From the NCBI RefSeq assembly GCF_964019385.1, contig NC_088655.1, positions 23,181,527 through 23,245,526 on the forward strand: a stretch of 64,000 bases of DNA. Reading direction: 5' to 3'. Position numbers and translations under genes: made by a program. Below are positions 21,766 to 33,021 of this stretch, piece by piece. The notes beneath the pieces were generated by a model. That model did no database searches and was not told the DNA's origin. It saw nothing but the letters and a program-made list of their open reading frames with translations. Position 1 is the stretch's first letter. Every line of letters begins with the position of its first letter. The stretch is from Sycon ciliatum. Its lineage: Eukaryota > Porifera > Calcarea > Leucosolenida > Sycettidae.

Positions 21766-21915
21766 GTACTTCATCCCAGCTGTACACAACTACATACCAG
21801 CTCAGTGTGAGCAATATCAGTGAGAGTGATGCAGGACAGTATGTATGCATTGCTACGGTGGTTGCAACAACTGGTGTTCACGTGGACAGCATCAATACTA
21901 GTCTTACAGTGCAAG
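21766..21915 (+). CDS. Unit 1 exon 24: Ig second half
   Basis: Acceptor atacag, donor gtaggg, phase 1 both ends. LSVSNISESDAGQYVCIATV carries the F-strand motif. Completes exon 23. Confidence 0.84.
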
Positions 21916-21934
21916 GTAGGGACACAACCATATA

Positions 21935-22119
21935 CAGTCAGACCTCGTATAACCGCACACATCTGTTTTCCACAAAATTCCGGTTAGGCAAGGGAAGCGG
22001 ATAATCAACTACACATACTGTATGTATGCATGGCACATGCTGTATATCGGTAAACAACGATTTTCTTCCGGATGGCAAGGAATCCAGATAAACGAGGAGC
22101 GGACAAGCGACGTCTGACT
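21935..22119. mobile_element. TIR element family D (pogo/Tigger-like ends)
   Basis: Left end cagtcagacctcgtataacc with TA, right end an imperfect complement (gacgtctgactata). Unit 2 copy at 45009-45193. CAGT ends and a TA site fit the Tc1-mariner/pogo group. Confidence 0.6.
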
Positions 22120-22451
22120 ATAATAATACTACAGGATGAATAGCCAATGTACTGTGCGGTATACACCTAGCAGAGAGCGCAGATATTAGCCTGGATTCGA
22201 GTAGAATGTTAAAAGATACAATGATGCTGTATTCCCTTAGCAAAGACTACATGCAGCATTGGTGGCCTGGTAACGAACAATCAGAATAGGATTCAGTATC
22301 TCAGAGTTGAACATCATGTGACAATACAATGGCAATGTGTGCAGCGTGACGATACACTGTATGTAGAGACAAACATCATGATATGTACTGTTTGTATTGA
22401 CATCTGTAGATTCAACTCTCCCACAACCATTCCCTGACGAATATAGTAGTA

Positions 22452-23020
22452 CAGGTCGTCCCTCGTTAATACATAATCTCTGGGACTTGACAAATGTTAT
22501 GTATTAACGGGGTTTATGTACTAAACGGAAGTGTACATAACTTGCTTGTGTACCAGAATTTTTCACTTTTTTCAACTTTTCTGAATGTTTCTGGCTACCA
22601 TGACAAGAGAGCGAGATATTCTTGATTCCCTCGATATAACATAAAAATTATGTTATAACGGTCACAGTTAATGAAGAATCTACAGTTTACGTGATACATG
22701 TCCAGCCGCGCCTGTACAGTCACTCGGAAAAAAAACAGAGCTTTGTCGGTTTGTGATGTGCGCTCTGATTTCTGAGCTAATTGCGTCCACAAGTAGAAAC
22801 TAGAACACAATGTGCCTCTACTGGAAGGCCAAAAGACCAACAAATTATGTACTATTGAGGTAGGTGACATGCGGGTACAGAGAAATGTTATGTACTAACG
22901 GGGTTTATGTACTAACGAATTATGTACTAACCGACAAAATTTGTATGGAAGTGACCACGTTTCGTCCGGGACTTGAGATTTCTTATGTACTAACCGGACT
23001 CGTATTAACGGGGAACGACC
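22452..23020. mobile_element. TIR element family E, 569 bases
   Basis: Left caggtcgtccctcgttaata and right complement with TA on both sides; inner ttatgtactaacgggg repeats near both ends. Non-coding. Unit 2 copy at 45526-46093. Confidence 0.72.
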
Positions 23021-23266
23021 TAGTAGTACTAGCAGCACACGAAGCACAGAAAGCCATATCGCTTCGACTAGGCCTTTCGTACCATTACTTTTCAAGACGA
23101 ATTCAATTAAGGACTTTATTGATACTTTGTTAATTATAACCGGCACTTTGGCGGTCAGAGCATTGGCAAAATTACACTTTAAAAGATAACGCTAGTGTAG
23201 TAGCATAGTAATAGTACTAGCGGGAATGAGACTTTTTCTAAATTTTTTTCACATTTCTTTCTCCAG

Positions 23267-23426
23267 TTCCACCGGTTGTTCAGAGAGTGAGTAATGCCAC
23301 CCAGGACAGTCTGGAAGCAAGCAATGTCACATTCAGTTTTGCGTACACAAACTCCCCACAACCACAGCCAAGCATACAGTGGGCACTGCCCATGGCCAGT
23401 CCGAGATTTGAAGTTTCAACGAACAG
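23267..23426 (+). CDS. Unit 1 exon 25: Cys-less Ig first half
   Basis: Acceptor ctccag in phase 1, donor gtaaga in phase 2. LEASNVTFSFAYTNSPQPQP then SIQWALP: strand C Trp, no Cys. The only Cys-less Ig split in phase 2. Confidence 0.8.
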
Positions 23427-23499
23427 GTAAGACACCACCATTGCACCGCACCCCACTCGAGTGAACGGTTTTCAGCACAAGTATTGATGGAAAAAATTG

Positions 23500-23607
23500 T
23501 GTGTTGCTCCCTACATGGGAGCTCGCGCTATTCCTGCCGACTTGAGTTTTCACTTGACTGACTCACGACAGGGTATCGCCGAGGTCGCACCAACCTCTTC
23601 TTCACAG
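23500..23607 (+). repeat. R1 repeat, partial
   Basis: Shares gtgttgctccctacatggga and the following inverted-repeat arm with R1 at 5410 and the insertion at 8035. Lies in the intron 23427-23772. Unit 2 copy near 46570-46680. Confidence 0.55.
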
Positions 23608-23772
23608 TATTGATGGAAGCTGGAAATATTCTTTTCTCAAGACTTTATGCCCAGAGGCGTTTTTATAACTATCATGATCACTATTGCCAGCAATGCTTCC
23701 ATTTTCATAGCCTTTTAATAATAATAATAATCAATGAATGGATATTTCCCCGGTGTTAACGTGTGTGTGCAG

Positions 23773-23882
23773 GATGTCTTTGACTATTCGCAACTTGTCC
23801 CTGGATGATGCCGATACCTACGAAGTGTGGATTAGTAATGCAGCAGGCATCACTTCGCTCAGCTTTACTGTCGTTGTTTACA
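23773..23882 (+). CDS. Unit 1 exon 26: Cys-less Ig second half
   Basis: Acceptor gtgcag in phase 2, donor gtaaga in phase 1. LTIRNLSLDDADTYEVWISN has Val-Trp where Cys would stand. Completes exon 25. Confidence 0.82.
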
Positions 23883-23969
23883 GTAAGAGTTCACTAAAAA
23901 AACTTCAAGTTTATGCTCCATGGTGATTACGCTTTCTTGAGGGATGCACACTGCTGCTTGAGGAAGTCC

Positions 23970-24372
23970 GTTCAAGGGAGTCAGTGAGTAAGTGAGTCAG
24001 GGAGTCAGTGAGTCAGTGAGTGAGTGAGTCAGTGAGTCAATAAGTCAGTGAGTCAATAAGTCAGTGAGTCAATAAGTCAGTGAGTCAGTGTGTCAGTGAG
24101 TCAGTGAGTCAATGAGTCAGTGAGTCAGTGAGTCAGTCAGTCAATGAGTCAGTCAGTCAGTGAGTCAGTCATTCAATGAGTCAGTCAGTCAGTGAGTCAG
24201 TCAGTCACTGAGTCAGTCAGTCAGTGAGTCAGTGAGTCAATAAGTCAGTGAGTCAGTGAGTCAATGAGTCAATGAGTCAGTGAGTCAGTGAGTACCCAGG
24301 TAAGTGAGTCAGTGAGTCAGTGAGTCAGCTTTCCGCAAGTAAGTGAGTCAGTGAGTCAGTGAGTCAGCTTTC
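23970..24372. repeat. GTGAGTCA minisatellite
   Basis: A 4/8-base array of gtgagtca with gtcaataa variants in the intron 23883-24698. I count about 30 exact TGAGTCA heptamers, the AP-1 consensus, and many GTGAGT hexamers, the splice donor consensus. Unit 2 array at 47047-47396 differs in arrangement. Confidence 0.9.
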
Positions 24373-24698
24373 CGCCCTGGACTAGTGAACATGCGGTCTC
24401 TGGTCTTGGGCTGTACAGCGCCACGCGTGTAGATGACTGACATGGTCACGATCCCATTTCAACGAGCAGCAGAGTGTGTGACGACTGTGTGACGCATTGT
24501 GAATAAATGCTCTCTGCCAGAACATGATGCAAGTCAGGGCCACTATCACTATCGACAAATCCCGAACCTCATTCCCTTTCAATGTCTTACGTACAAGACT
24601 ACTTTTGCTAATTTGTGTCAATTTTGTCTCCGATTCACATTTTTATAAATATCTATTTGAAATTTTCTGCTTGGTGCTCTCTTTCCATTCCTGTACAG

Positions 24699-24872
24699 CA
24701 TTACCCCGCATTACCAGCCCTGCTGATGATGCAGTGTACATTGTCAATGTAACAGACGTGTTCCAAGTCACCTGTCACTCTGAATCGTATCCTGAAGCAG
24801 ACGTCTCCATCCTGAACGGCACTGATGACCAAATATACAGTTCCAAATATGCAGCGATCACGGAATCAAATG
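24699..24872 (+). CDS. Unit 1 exon 27: Ig first half
   Basis: Acceptor gtacag, donor gtacgt, phase 1 both ends. TDVFQVTCHSESYPEADVSI has the strand B Cys; strand C has Ile in place of Trp. Confidence 0.8.
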
Positions 24873-25756
24873 GTACGTACATACACTTTGGTGGTGCATG
24901 TTGGGACACAACGAGGGCATTGTATTCCTATTGCTTCGCTGCGGATCACCACTTTGCAATAATTTGTGTAAAATTCATCCCTAGAAACTGACCGTTGTTT
25001 ACCAGCCAAGCAAATTTCAGCTCTGCTGCTTTCAGTAATGGCCCGCGGTCCGTGGCATCAAAAGTACATGAACCAGAGAGTGTGCAACTCCAGCTATGGG
25101 ATCTGCGATGTCAGAACTTCACATCATGTGGCAAACAGATACACAAATATGTTCACTCTGTCATGATAGGTGCCATGTTGCCATAGATGCCCTGCTTTAT
25201 ATTCAGCTCTCTCGTGGCGACTTCGCACTGTTTTCTCATGTAAAATTTGGAATCATGTCACATGATGTGAAGTTCTGGTGTCATAGGAGTGGACAGAGGT
25301 TGTGCAGGAAGTTGCAAACTGTTTGGGTTATTATGTCCAAGTGGCATGCATAAGTAAAATCTGTGGGAATTCTCAACATTCCTAGTGGCAACCGAGGGTT
25401 TGGTCTAAGATCGGGGTAGAGCAGTACCAACCCATCACAGATATCTTTATATCCCTTGTCAGATGGATAAGTTTAGAAGAGTACAGTTCTGGACAGAGAA
25501 ATCCAACCTGTTATTAACGTAGCACAGTGTTTTGTGCTGCGCTGGGACTGCACAGGGCTTAACTTCCCGTGCTGTTCTATTCATGATGCTAGATTTCTCT
25601 GCCCAGCACCATGTATGACCATAGGAACTCAATCTGGTCCAGGTGAGCTGTGCACCTGGCGGATTTCTTTCGCACAGGTCCAGGCACTTTTTCAATGGAG
25701 TCACTAACGCAATCTGGCTTTTATAGTAGTCGTCGCTTGATGTTTCTCCTATTTAG

Positions 25757-25912
25757 CTTCCATTCCGGGAACTCAACTGACACAATCAAGCAGCACCATG
25801 ACTATCGCCAACACAACTCTATCTCATAACGGCACGTACACATGTCAGGCTCAGCTCGCCACTCCAATAGGGACATACGCGAGAAGCACTAGATTCTCGT
25901 TAACAGTGGCAG
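25757..25912 (+). CDS. Unit 1 exon 28: Ig second half, fast-changing
   Basis: Acceptor atttag, donor gtaagt, phase 1 both ends. MTIANTTLSHNGTYTCQAQL carries the F-strand Cys. Completes exon 27. Five residues differ from unit 2. Confidence 0.83.
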
Positions 25913-26218
25913 GTAAGTGAATCCTTGTAGCATTTTCTCTTTGGCATTGAGAAGGTTCTTTATCTTGTTTGATGCTATAGAGTGGTTGTGCATCTATCAC
26001 TTGACTATACGGGATAGCTGTGTTTGTTCCAACTCCACTCAACCCAAGTACGTATGGTTCACATTGTGTCCGCCATGTTCGTTCCACCATCCACATGCCA
26101 TAATCATTTTCGGCGCAAATTTAGTGTCGTCACTCCCTAGGTGCGTACAGTCTGGTGACTAACACATTGCCATCTCAGTACCTCAATGTCTTCTTGCTGC
26201 TTTTGATTGTTTACACAG

Positions 26219-26331
26219 TGAAACCAGTGTTCTCCGTCATCAAGTCCAATTTCACCCGGCTGGAGGCCCAGAGCGTAACGTTTACCTTGGTGGTGCTCTA
26301 CCCTGGCAACCCAGCCATCAAGCCAAGTGAT
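26219..26331 (+). CDS. Unit 1 exon 29: Cys-less Ig first half
   Basis: Acceptor acacag in phase 1, donor gat/gtacgt in phase 0. VKPVFSVIKSNFTRLEAQSV to YPGNPAIKPSD. Its domain is completed by exon 1 of unit 2, which ties the units into one reading frame. Confidence 0.82.
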
Positions 26332-26744
26332 GTACGTGCTGATCGTAGTATTGAGCCTTTCACTCTTCATTTCTTATCCTGACACTTGGTGGCAATAGTG
26401 ACTGTTTTGGTGTTGGGGTATATCGTCTGTACTCATGCCTTCCCTTCATAGCAATCTTTACCAATAGCTTCGGCGAATTCTACATTGCTTACTTTGTGTC
26501 GGGTACATATCATTTGGCACTATGGAAGACACCTCATGTTATTCTAAACCAGATCACAACGTGCCTGGGATTGATCAAAATGTTGATGATTAGTCATTAT
26601 TATAATGTCTTTCATGAAAATCTGCTCTATTATGAACAGTGAGATCTTTTTCATAGACCACTTCCCTCTTGCATGCCATCATACGAGTCAGATAGAACAC
26701 GTATTATTTTCTCTCTGGTCTTATTCTTGTGTCTTCTCTACTAG

Positions 26745-26922
26745 ATCATTTGGGAGTCGCCCCTGGGCACTGTGCATCCGATTGGATCCACATTTGTGTT
26801 CTCTGTTGATCGTCAACGCCTCACAATCAACCGCCTGCAGCGCCTTGACTCTGGCATGTACACAGCACGAGCTGGAAATTACAATGGCTTTGCAGTGGCC
26901 GTCTTCCACCTGCTGATGAATG
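26745..26922 (+). CDS. Unit 2 exon 1: Cys-less Ig second half
   Basis: Acceptor tactag in phase 0, donor gtatgt in phase 1. IIWESPLGTVHP to LTINRLQRLDSGMYTARAGN. Completes exon 29 of unit 1. Unit 3 differs only by silent changes. Confidence 0.83.
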
Positions 26923-26982
26923 GTATGTAACCTGGGTCTACAGAGATTATTCTACGGTATGTCCAGGTGCATACTCACACAC

Positions 26983-27073
26983 ACAACCGCACCCCCCCCC
27001 CCCCCACAAATACACTCCTGAACACACGCACGCATGCACGCACACCTACACACCTACACACACGCACGCCCGT

Positions 27074-27124
<51 letters not shown>

Positions 27125-27125
27125 C
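26983..27125. repeat. CA microsatellite with C runs
   Basis: Cytosine run at 26993-27004, then a CA-rich tract to 27125, purest at 27079-27116. Counterpart at 50030-50152; a further C run is at 27266-27276. Confidence 0.9.
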
Positions 27126-27402
27126 ATAACCCATGTTCGAAGAACCTGCAAATTTACCAGCATCCACGTCTTGTAATGCTATGAGGTTTGCGCTCACATT
27201 GAAATTGTCAACCATCAGATAGTGTGTCATTTGTATCAAATTGTGATGTTCCCAGACTATTAGCCCCCCCCCCCCACACACACACCATTCTCAAATGCCT
27301 CCATTAATGGTCAATGCCATGCTATAACAAGTGATCTCCTTGTTCCAAAACACTTGTGAATGCTCTTACTTATGAAGTTTTGGTTTTTTGTCAATGATGC
27401 AG

Positions 27403-27582
27403 TTCGACCCTTCATATCAACCCCTTCTAGAGATGAGAAGTTTACTGTAGAGGAGGGAAAGTCCCTATCGATCCCATGCAATGCCAGTGCTTTCCCCAGC
27501 ACCATGCCCGTGTGGGAGCATATCGGACTGGGTCGAGTTCCCACCACGGGCAGCGTCAGTGCCAGCACACTATCCTCTTATG
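27403..27582 (+). CDS. Unit 2 exon 2: Ig first half
   Basis: Acceptor atgcag, donor gtaagc, phase 1 both ends. VRPFISTPSRDEKFTVEEGK, IPCNASAF and VWEHIG. Differs from unit 1 in many residues and from unit 3 by His/Gln. Confidence 0.83.
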
Positions 27583-27633
27583 GTAAGCATGGTATTATTA
27601 GTATTCTCGTAGCTATAGCTCTTTTCACAAAAT

Positions 27634-27735
27634 TAATATTATTATTATTATTATTATTAAACTCAATCTCGTAGCATGTGCACCCATTGCTAATGTGGGG
27701 AGCAACCCCAGAGATGAGGGAAATAACCAGCCATG
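27634..27735 (-). repeat. SINE-like fragment, unit 2
   Basis: ATT run followed by aatctcgtagcatgtg and a short body, as at 2068-2200 and 51033-51135. Confidence 0.4.
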
Positions 27736-28637
27736 TTAAGAGTACAATAGAAAACAGTGGTATGATTCAATTGCCAACTGTCGATGACTACTGTAAGACC
27801 GGACATGTTACCGAACATTTAATTCTAACGATTTAATGAAATATATATATTTTTTAAACATTTGAAGTCGTTATGTGCAAAACGATATGTACATGCACTG
27901 CAGGCCCGTTGGAACCGGTCCGGTTAGTCAGGCCATGACCGGGTCTACGTTTTAGCCATCAATGTGTGTTTACTGCTGAAGAGGTCATGTGTGTACCCTT
28001 CACATCATTCACAACGTATGAAAGTCATGTGTGTAACCTTCACATCATTCACAAAGAATGAAAGGCTTGGGTATGGCAGGATCTATAAAAATCTACTTAC
28101 GCCAGTCCTGTTCAGTGAATCATTAATTCTCTTTTAAGGACATAACATGCTATGTCTATTGCCAAGTTGGACACATCCGCAATAGTATTATTGCTATCAA
28201 ATGCCATGGGTCACGAAGACTTTCTAAAAAAATTAAGCAGTAGTTTTGCTGTGTCTTCACTAAACAGCAAAGAGTCTCGTTCGCCTGGTTCAGTGAAAAT
28301 GTCATCTGGGCAGTTAGTTGTCTCGATCTTGTTAGATCTTGTCAGCCGAGCGCGGAAATACTGATCCATATAATAGCAAAGAAGCCGACTGAACAAAAGC
28401 ATTTGAACCCGGCTCTAATAGGGGATTCACACACACGGGTAGAACCAAGGTTTTTGGGAAAGTTGTTCCCATTCCGACAATAATGCATGTTGAATGCAAC
28501 ACATAGTGCAGAATGAACTACTAAAATGCAGTACAGTTTATTTATTTTGAATTCCCCCACCAAAAATTCATGGCAAAAAATGCGACCAATAGAAAACTGA
28601 CAACATGTATATGCACACTGTCTTTTCTGGGACATAG

Positions 28638-28787
28638 ATGCAACACAGCAACTCTACCTGACGGCGAATATTCTGGTGATTTCCGACGCTACATTCTACA
28701 ACAGCGGCAGATATCGTTGCGAAATTGCGATAGTCGACGACACTGGCTCACATTTCACTGCTGTTGAAGTGGACATAGATGTGCAAG
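28638..28787 (+). CDS. Unit 2 exon 3: Ig second half
   Basis: Acceptor acatag, donor gtaggg. Protein identical to unit 1 (one silent change in Tyr). Confidence 0.82.
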
Positions 28788-28996
28788 GTAGGGTTAATTG
28801 TATTTGCCATTATGCCGAATGTGCTTTCTGAGAAAATGTGAAGTAATGGCCATGGGCATGAACGGACCTGCCAAACTAGATCTGCACTTTAGTTGCATTG
28901 TCTGCCCAAGGCAAGTCATGGAAATGATGCAGTGCTTCAAATTCATAGAAGTACCCATTACCCCTACATAGAGATTGTTCATCAGCATAATTTTAT

Positions 28997-30642
28997 TCAT
29001 GCAATGTAAAAAACGGTGGAGACGATGTGCAATAAAACGATGAAAATATGAAGAAATGGTGTAGGGAAAAAATATATGGATTCAAACAAGTTTTCGTACA
29101 ACACTCATCAGGAATTGTCGTTGTACTAAAGGATACTGAAACAAAAATTGAACTATTATAGAAAATCTAAGTTACAGAAATAACACTAAGAGCAACAACA
29201 GTGAAATTTACAAGTGTGAATTTTAACAATCAAAGCGAGAAATGAACAAAGGAGAAAGGAAGGAAAGACAACGTGATAACACATAACAGCAGTACATTAC
29301 ACCTAGAACATTAACGGCCAAGCTTGGCCGCACTAAACACGACACGTTACTTGAACAATTTCAACCCAATTATACTATCTTTCTGTACACACAAATTAGG
29401 CTTGTACAGACGCTGATAGATAGCTTCCAACACTTTTAACTGTAGTCCATAACCATGACGACCACGGCACAATACAGTGAACGAAGAGTCGGAATACGAA
29501 TTGCAACAATCAGGACTAGCTAGCAGATGATTGTACACTGAAGACTTGCTACCACGAAACCTACGCACAACACTAACACTCTCACCGGCATTCTCACCAT
29601 CACTCGGCGGCTTTGGCTGAGGTGGTGCCGCTTGCGGTCCCGGTCCCACTGCCTCCTCCCGATCCTCCACCATCGGTTCTTGCGGCGGTGGAGCTTGCCA
29701 GTGGGAGACCGCGAGCAACACTGACAGCTGCATTAACACTACAAATGCCGACTCAAAAAGACCCACCTTGCATATCAGTAGCTCCCACACCAACACCAAC
29801 AACGCAATCTACAGCAACCACAACTAATCCACCATCCAAGCCCACAATTGAAAGACCAAGACGATCAACAGCCAACTACAACAGAAGCTACGCACTCAGC
29901 GGACAAGGGCGAAAGGAGGGATGTGATAGCAGGGTGACGGCCGAGTTGACTTCAATGGAACCGGTCAGGCGGGATGGACGAGACAGAGAGAGTACAGAGG
30001 AAGCGGAGGATGGAGCGGACGGCGGAAGGAGCAGTGAGTCGGAGAGCAGTGATGGGAGTGATGGTGAGAATGCCGGTGAGAGTGTTAGTGTTGTGCGTAG
30101 GTTTCGTGGTAGCAAGTCTTCAGTGTACAATCATCTGCTAGCTAGTCCTGATTGTTGCAATTCGTATTCCGACTCTTCGTTCACTGTATTGTGCCGTGGT
30201 CGTCATGGTTATGGACTACAGTTAAAAGTGTTGGAAGCTATCTATCAGCGTCTGTACAAGCCTAATTTGTGTGTACAGAAAGATAGTATAATTGGGTTGA
30301 AATTGTTCAAGTAACGTGTCGTGTTTAGTGCGGCCAAGCTTGGCCGTTAATGTTCTAGGTGTAATGTACTGCTGTTATGTGTTATCACGTTGTCTTTCCT
30401 TCCTTTCTCCTTTGTTCATTTCTCGCTTTGATTGTTAAAATTCACACTTGTAAATTTCACTGTTGTTGCTCTTAGTGTTATTTCTGTAACTTAGATTTTC
30501 TATAATAGTTCAATTTTTGTTTCAGTGTCCTTTAGTACAACGACGATTCCTGATGAGTGTTGTACGAAAACTTGTTTGAATCCATATATTTTTTCCCTAC
30601 ACCATTTCTTCATATTTTCATCGTTTTATTGCATAATTTTAT
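28997..30642. mobile_element. Penelope-like retroelement copy with inverted arms
   Basis: Inserted only in unit 2; units 1 and 3 keep the empty site (3394-3405 in unit 1). Target duplication gcataattttat lies at 28985-28996 and 30631-30642. Parts: a 34-base extension (28997-29030), left arm 29031-29605, centre 29606-30055, right arm 30056-30630; the two 575-base arms are inverted and nearly identical. Each arm encodes the same C-terminal piece with FTVLCRGR, LEAIYQRLYKPNLCVQK, which resembles the end of GIY-YIG endonuclease regions of Penelope-like ORFs. No reverse transcriptase domain is visible, so this is a shortened, non-autonomous copy. Inverted terminal repeats with a 34-base extension are recalled as typical of Penelope elements. 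Recent, since the arms hardly differ. A foldback derivative of another retroelement is possible. Confidence 0.6.
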
Positions 30643-30910
30643 CCTGCAATTAGGCAGGCAACACACAGACAGACATCGTACAACACCAATGAATCTTCAA
30701 ATTACTGTCAAGCACCTCTGTCCCGGAAATATGATCTGCTACTTATTTGGAGGTTTTACAAGTATGGCGTAGATGATCTTTTGATAGTCTGCATCAAGCC
30801 AAATATTAGCTTTGAGAGACTGTTTACAGAACTGCAAATTCCTGTCAGTATACTGCGCTAGTCGGAATCCATATTGTGTTACCAATGATGTTTCACTGCT
30901 TTGTGTTCAG

Positions 30911-31207
30911 CTGGTCCAAGGTTCAACCAGTCTCAACGTGAATACACAGTTCTCGAAGGTGAAATGCTCGACGTCGAATGCATCGCATTCGCCAATCCAC
31001 GGCCATTGTTTGTCTGGACTGTATCACCGGGATTTCCCGCTGTGATGACTGGCCTGGCTAGTGACGTCACAGTCTTGCCATACCATACTTCTACGTATAG
31101 TATGAGCAATGCTGCTGTGGACGGATTGTTGAACAACTACACACTGACTAGCAACGTGAACAACTCCATTGCCACAGCCAGCACTACATTCACTGTCATA
31201 GTGCAAA
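30911..31207 (+). CDS. Unit 2 exon 4: Ig lacking one canonical Cys
   Basis: Acceptor gttcag, donor gtaagt. VECIAF keeps the strand B Cys, but the F-strand TLTCNV of units 1 and 3 reads TLTSNV here, so the canonical disulfide cannot form. Also Ala to Val in FPAVMTG. Confidence 0.84.
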
Positions 31208-31556
31208 GTAAGTCAAGTGTAGAATTGTCAAAAAGTAACACTGCCCATTACCTTTACTTCTCACATGAGGGCATGTGTGCATGTGTGCATATGTGACCAG
31301 TTTCTGTCAGTTCCTGAGCACTTCTGGAGCCTGGACTATTGTGCTTTGTGATTTCTTATGTCTTCAAGTCATTTATTTCCTTTCCTCCTTTTCTTCTTTC
31401 CTTCCATATTCGCCGTTATGTTGTTGGGCCCGTTCTCGTAAGTGGATCTGTCCCAAAGTCATGCCGCAGTCGCTCATTTCAAAGAAACTGATCTTTCACC
31501 TGCCATTCCACTCTCCTTGCACATATCGAGCTCACGTTCTGTGCTTTGTGTGTGTG

Positions 31557-31614
<58 letters not shown>
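31557..31614. repeat. GT microsatellite, unit 2
   Basis: Shorter than the unit 1 and unit 3 tracts. The flank before exon 5 also lost about 15 bases near 31696. Confidence 0.95.
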
Positions 31615-31618
<4 letters not shown>

Positions 31619-31704
31619 CCTGAGTACCTGTGTGTGTGTTTATGTACATGTGTATTTGTATGTTCTTGCCTGTTTGCATTCATCTCCACGTGTGGTATTT
31701 GCAG

Positions 31705-32001
31705 TCCCACCAGCGTACATCAGCTCAAGAACTGGAATATACGTAACGTGCAATGAACACCAATACGTTACACTGAGTTGCACTTACCGTGGACTGCCCG
31801 CGCCAACCAGTTTCTGGCAACATGCATCGAATGCTACGAACCCTTTATTTACAGTCGTTGAACGAAACAGCACATTTCCTAATGTGTACACTAGTGCACA
31901 TGCCTTCCCCAGTGTGAGAAAGTCGGACGAGGGAAATTACTCATGTTTGTTCCGGAACGATGCAGGGAATGCTTCTCAGGATCTGTTCCTCCGAGTGCAA
32001 G
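31705..32001 (+). CDS. Unit 2 exon 5: complete Ig
   Basis: Acceptor tttgcag, donor gtgagc. As unit 1 except Leu to Phe (HAFPS) and Asp to Glu (SDEGNYSC). It can be read through from the preceding intron in frame, but the AG at 31704 fits units 1 and 3. Confidence 0.85.
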
Positions 32002-32362
32002 GTGAGCCTAGTACTAGGCCTGTCGGTTTTCCGGCAGCACTGTCAAAATATTTCGCTTTCTTTGTCCACTATTTTCTCCGCCTGTTTGAATTTATAGGAT
32101 CTGTTAATGTCCAAGTACTCTTTGAAAAGCACCAATGATAATTGATTGTAATGGAAGCAGCTGACAAGATCCAACAAATTAATATAGACTGGTCATGATT
32201 CCAACCATACATAGAGCTCTACCTAAAATAGATGAAGTACACAGGCAACTTGCTGCTCGTTCTCTAGCAAGAAACAGTGATCATCAATTTCGGTGTGCCG
32301 TTCTCGGTATTGACTGATTATATATAATTATTGGTTACTTTCCCCGTTGCTTTTCCTCTCAG

Positions 32363-32490
32363 TTCCTCCCCGAGCTAGTGCCGTGACGACACTTGTCCAC
32401 GGTGTTCAAGATATGGTTGCTTCACTAATAGTTCTACTGGACTTTGCTGGCGATCCGGGTGTTCCTGTGGCTAACATCACTTGGACAAAG
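32363..32490 (+). CDS. Unit 2 exon 6: Cys-less Ig first half
   Basis: Acceptor ctctcag, phase 0 donor gtcagc. One replacement from unit 1 (Ser to Thr in AVTTLV), shared with unit 3. Confidence 0.83.
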
Positions 32491-32618
32491 GTCAGCCAAT
32501 TGTACAAACATTCTTGTTTTTTTGTGACTATTGCCATTGCTGTCAGACTTGAACTTCAAGCCTGCCTCCAAAATATTGGGGAGCCACCTGCTGCTAAAAA
32601 TAAACCTCTGACTGGAGT

Positions 32619-32801
32619 TATGTGTTGCTCCCTACGTGGGAGCTCGCACTCTTCATACCAAGTTGAATTCTCACTTGGCTGACTCATGCCTGCCATCCAG
32701 AGCACATGAGAAGCCCATCGAACCGTCCACTCGGCAAACCTGCGAGAAAGCGCTGCTCCCTGCTCAGTACACAGTGTTTCGGGGAATTCAGCCCTCATCA
32801 A
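32619..32801 (+). repeat. R1 repeat, unit 2
   Basis: Same site and orientation as 5410-5592, in the intron 32491-32855. Confidence 0.6.
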
Positions 32802-32855
32802 CGAATGGAGTTAGCTGTAAAATCGTATTTTCATTCCACTTGTTCCCTTATGCAG

Positions 32856-33021
32856 TTTGTCAATGCGTCACCCGAAGTGCCAATTCCAACGTCATTCCTA
32901 TCACAAAGCCGACTGAACCTCAGCATAGCACACATGAATTACACCGATGCTGGCTTGTACAGTGCACGGCTCTCAAATCCAGCTGGTGCTGCAACTGTAA
33001 ACTTCACTCTGGAGTACAGAG
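32856..33021 (+). CDS. Unit 2 exon 7: Cys-less Ig second half
   Basis: Acceptor tatgcag in phase 0, donor gtgagt. Protein identical to unit 1. Confidence 0.83.

Larger units (their letters stand above)
1482..26218. other. Unit 1 introns over 300 bases with nothing recognised
   Basis: Introns 1482-1869, 3197-3673, 4793-5153, 6317-6960, 7083-7404, 14713-15064, 16133-16770, 16931-17276, 19095-19538, 20605-21308, 24873-25756 and 25913-26218 show no recognised element or gene. The intron 2050-3046 beyond the SINE-like tract, and 18047-18782 beyond the TIR element, also hold nothing clear, apart from gaagcctggtttgaata tracts near 18440-18560 that resemble the inside of family B. The intron joining units 1 and 2 (26332-26744) is also plain. 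Confidence 0.6.
2341..27894 (+). repeat. Recent tandem duplication block 1
   Basis: From 2341 on, both exons and introns align closely with block 2 starting at 27895. Upstream of 2341 the match drops to distant similarity. The block holds exons 3-29 of unit 1 and exons 1-2 of unit 2. It is about 25.5 kb because of insertions at 8035, 9642, 11013 and 12160 that the other blocks lack. Confidence 0.75.

Noticed and set aside
30933-31206. Minus-strand ORFs repeated under exon 4 and other exons
   Set aside because: Antisense shadows of conserved exons; no start context, splice signals or family similarity.
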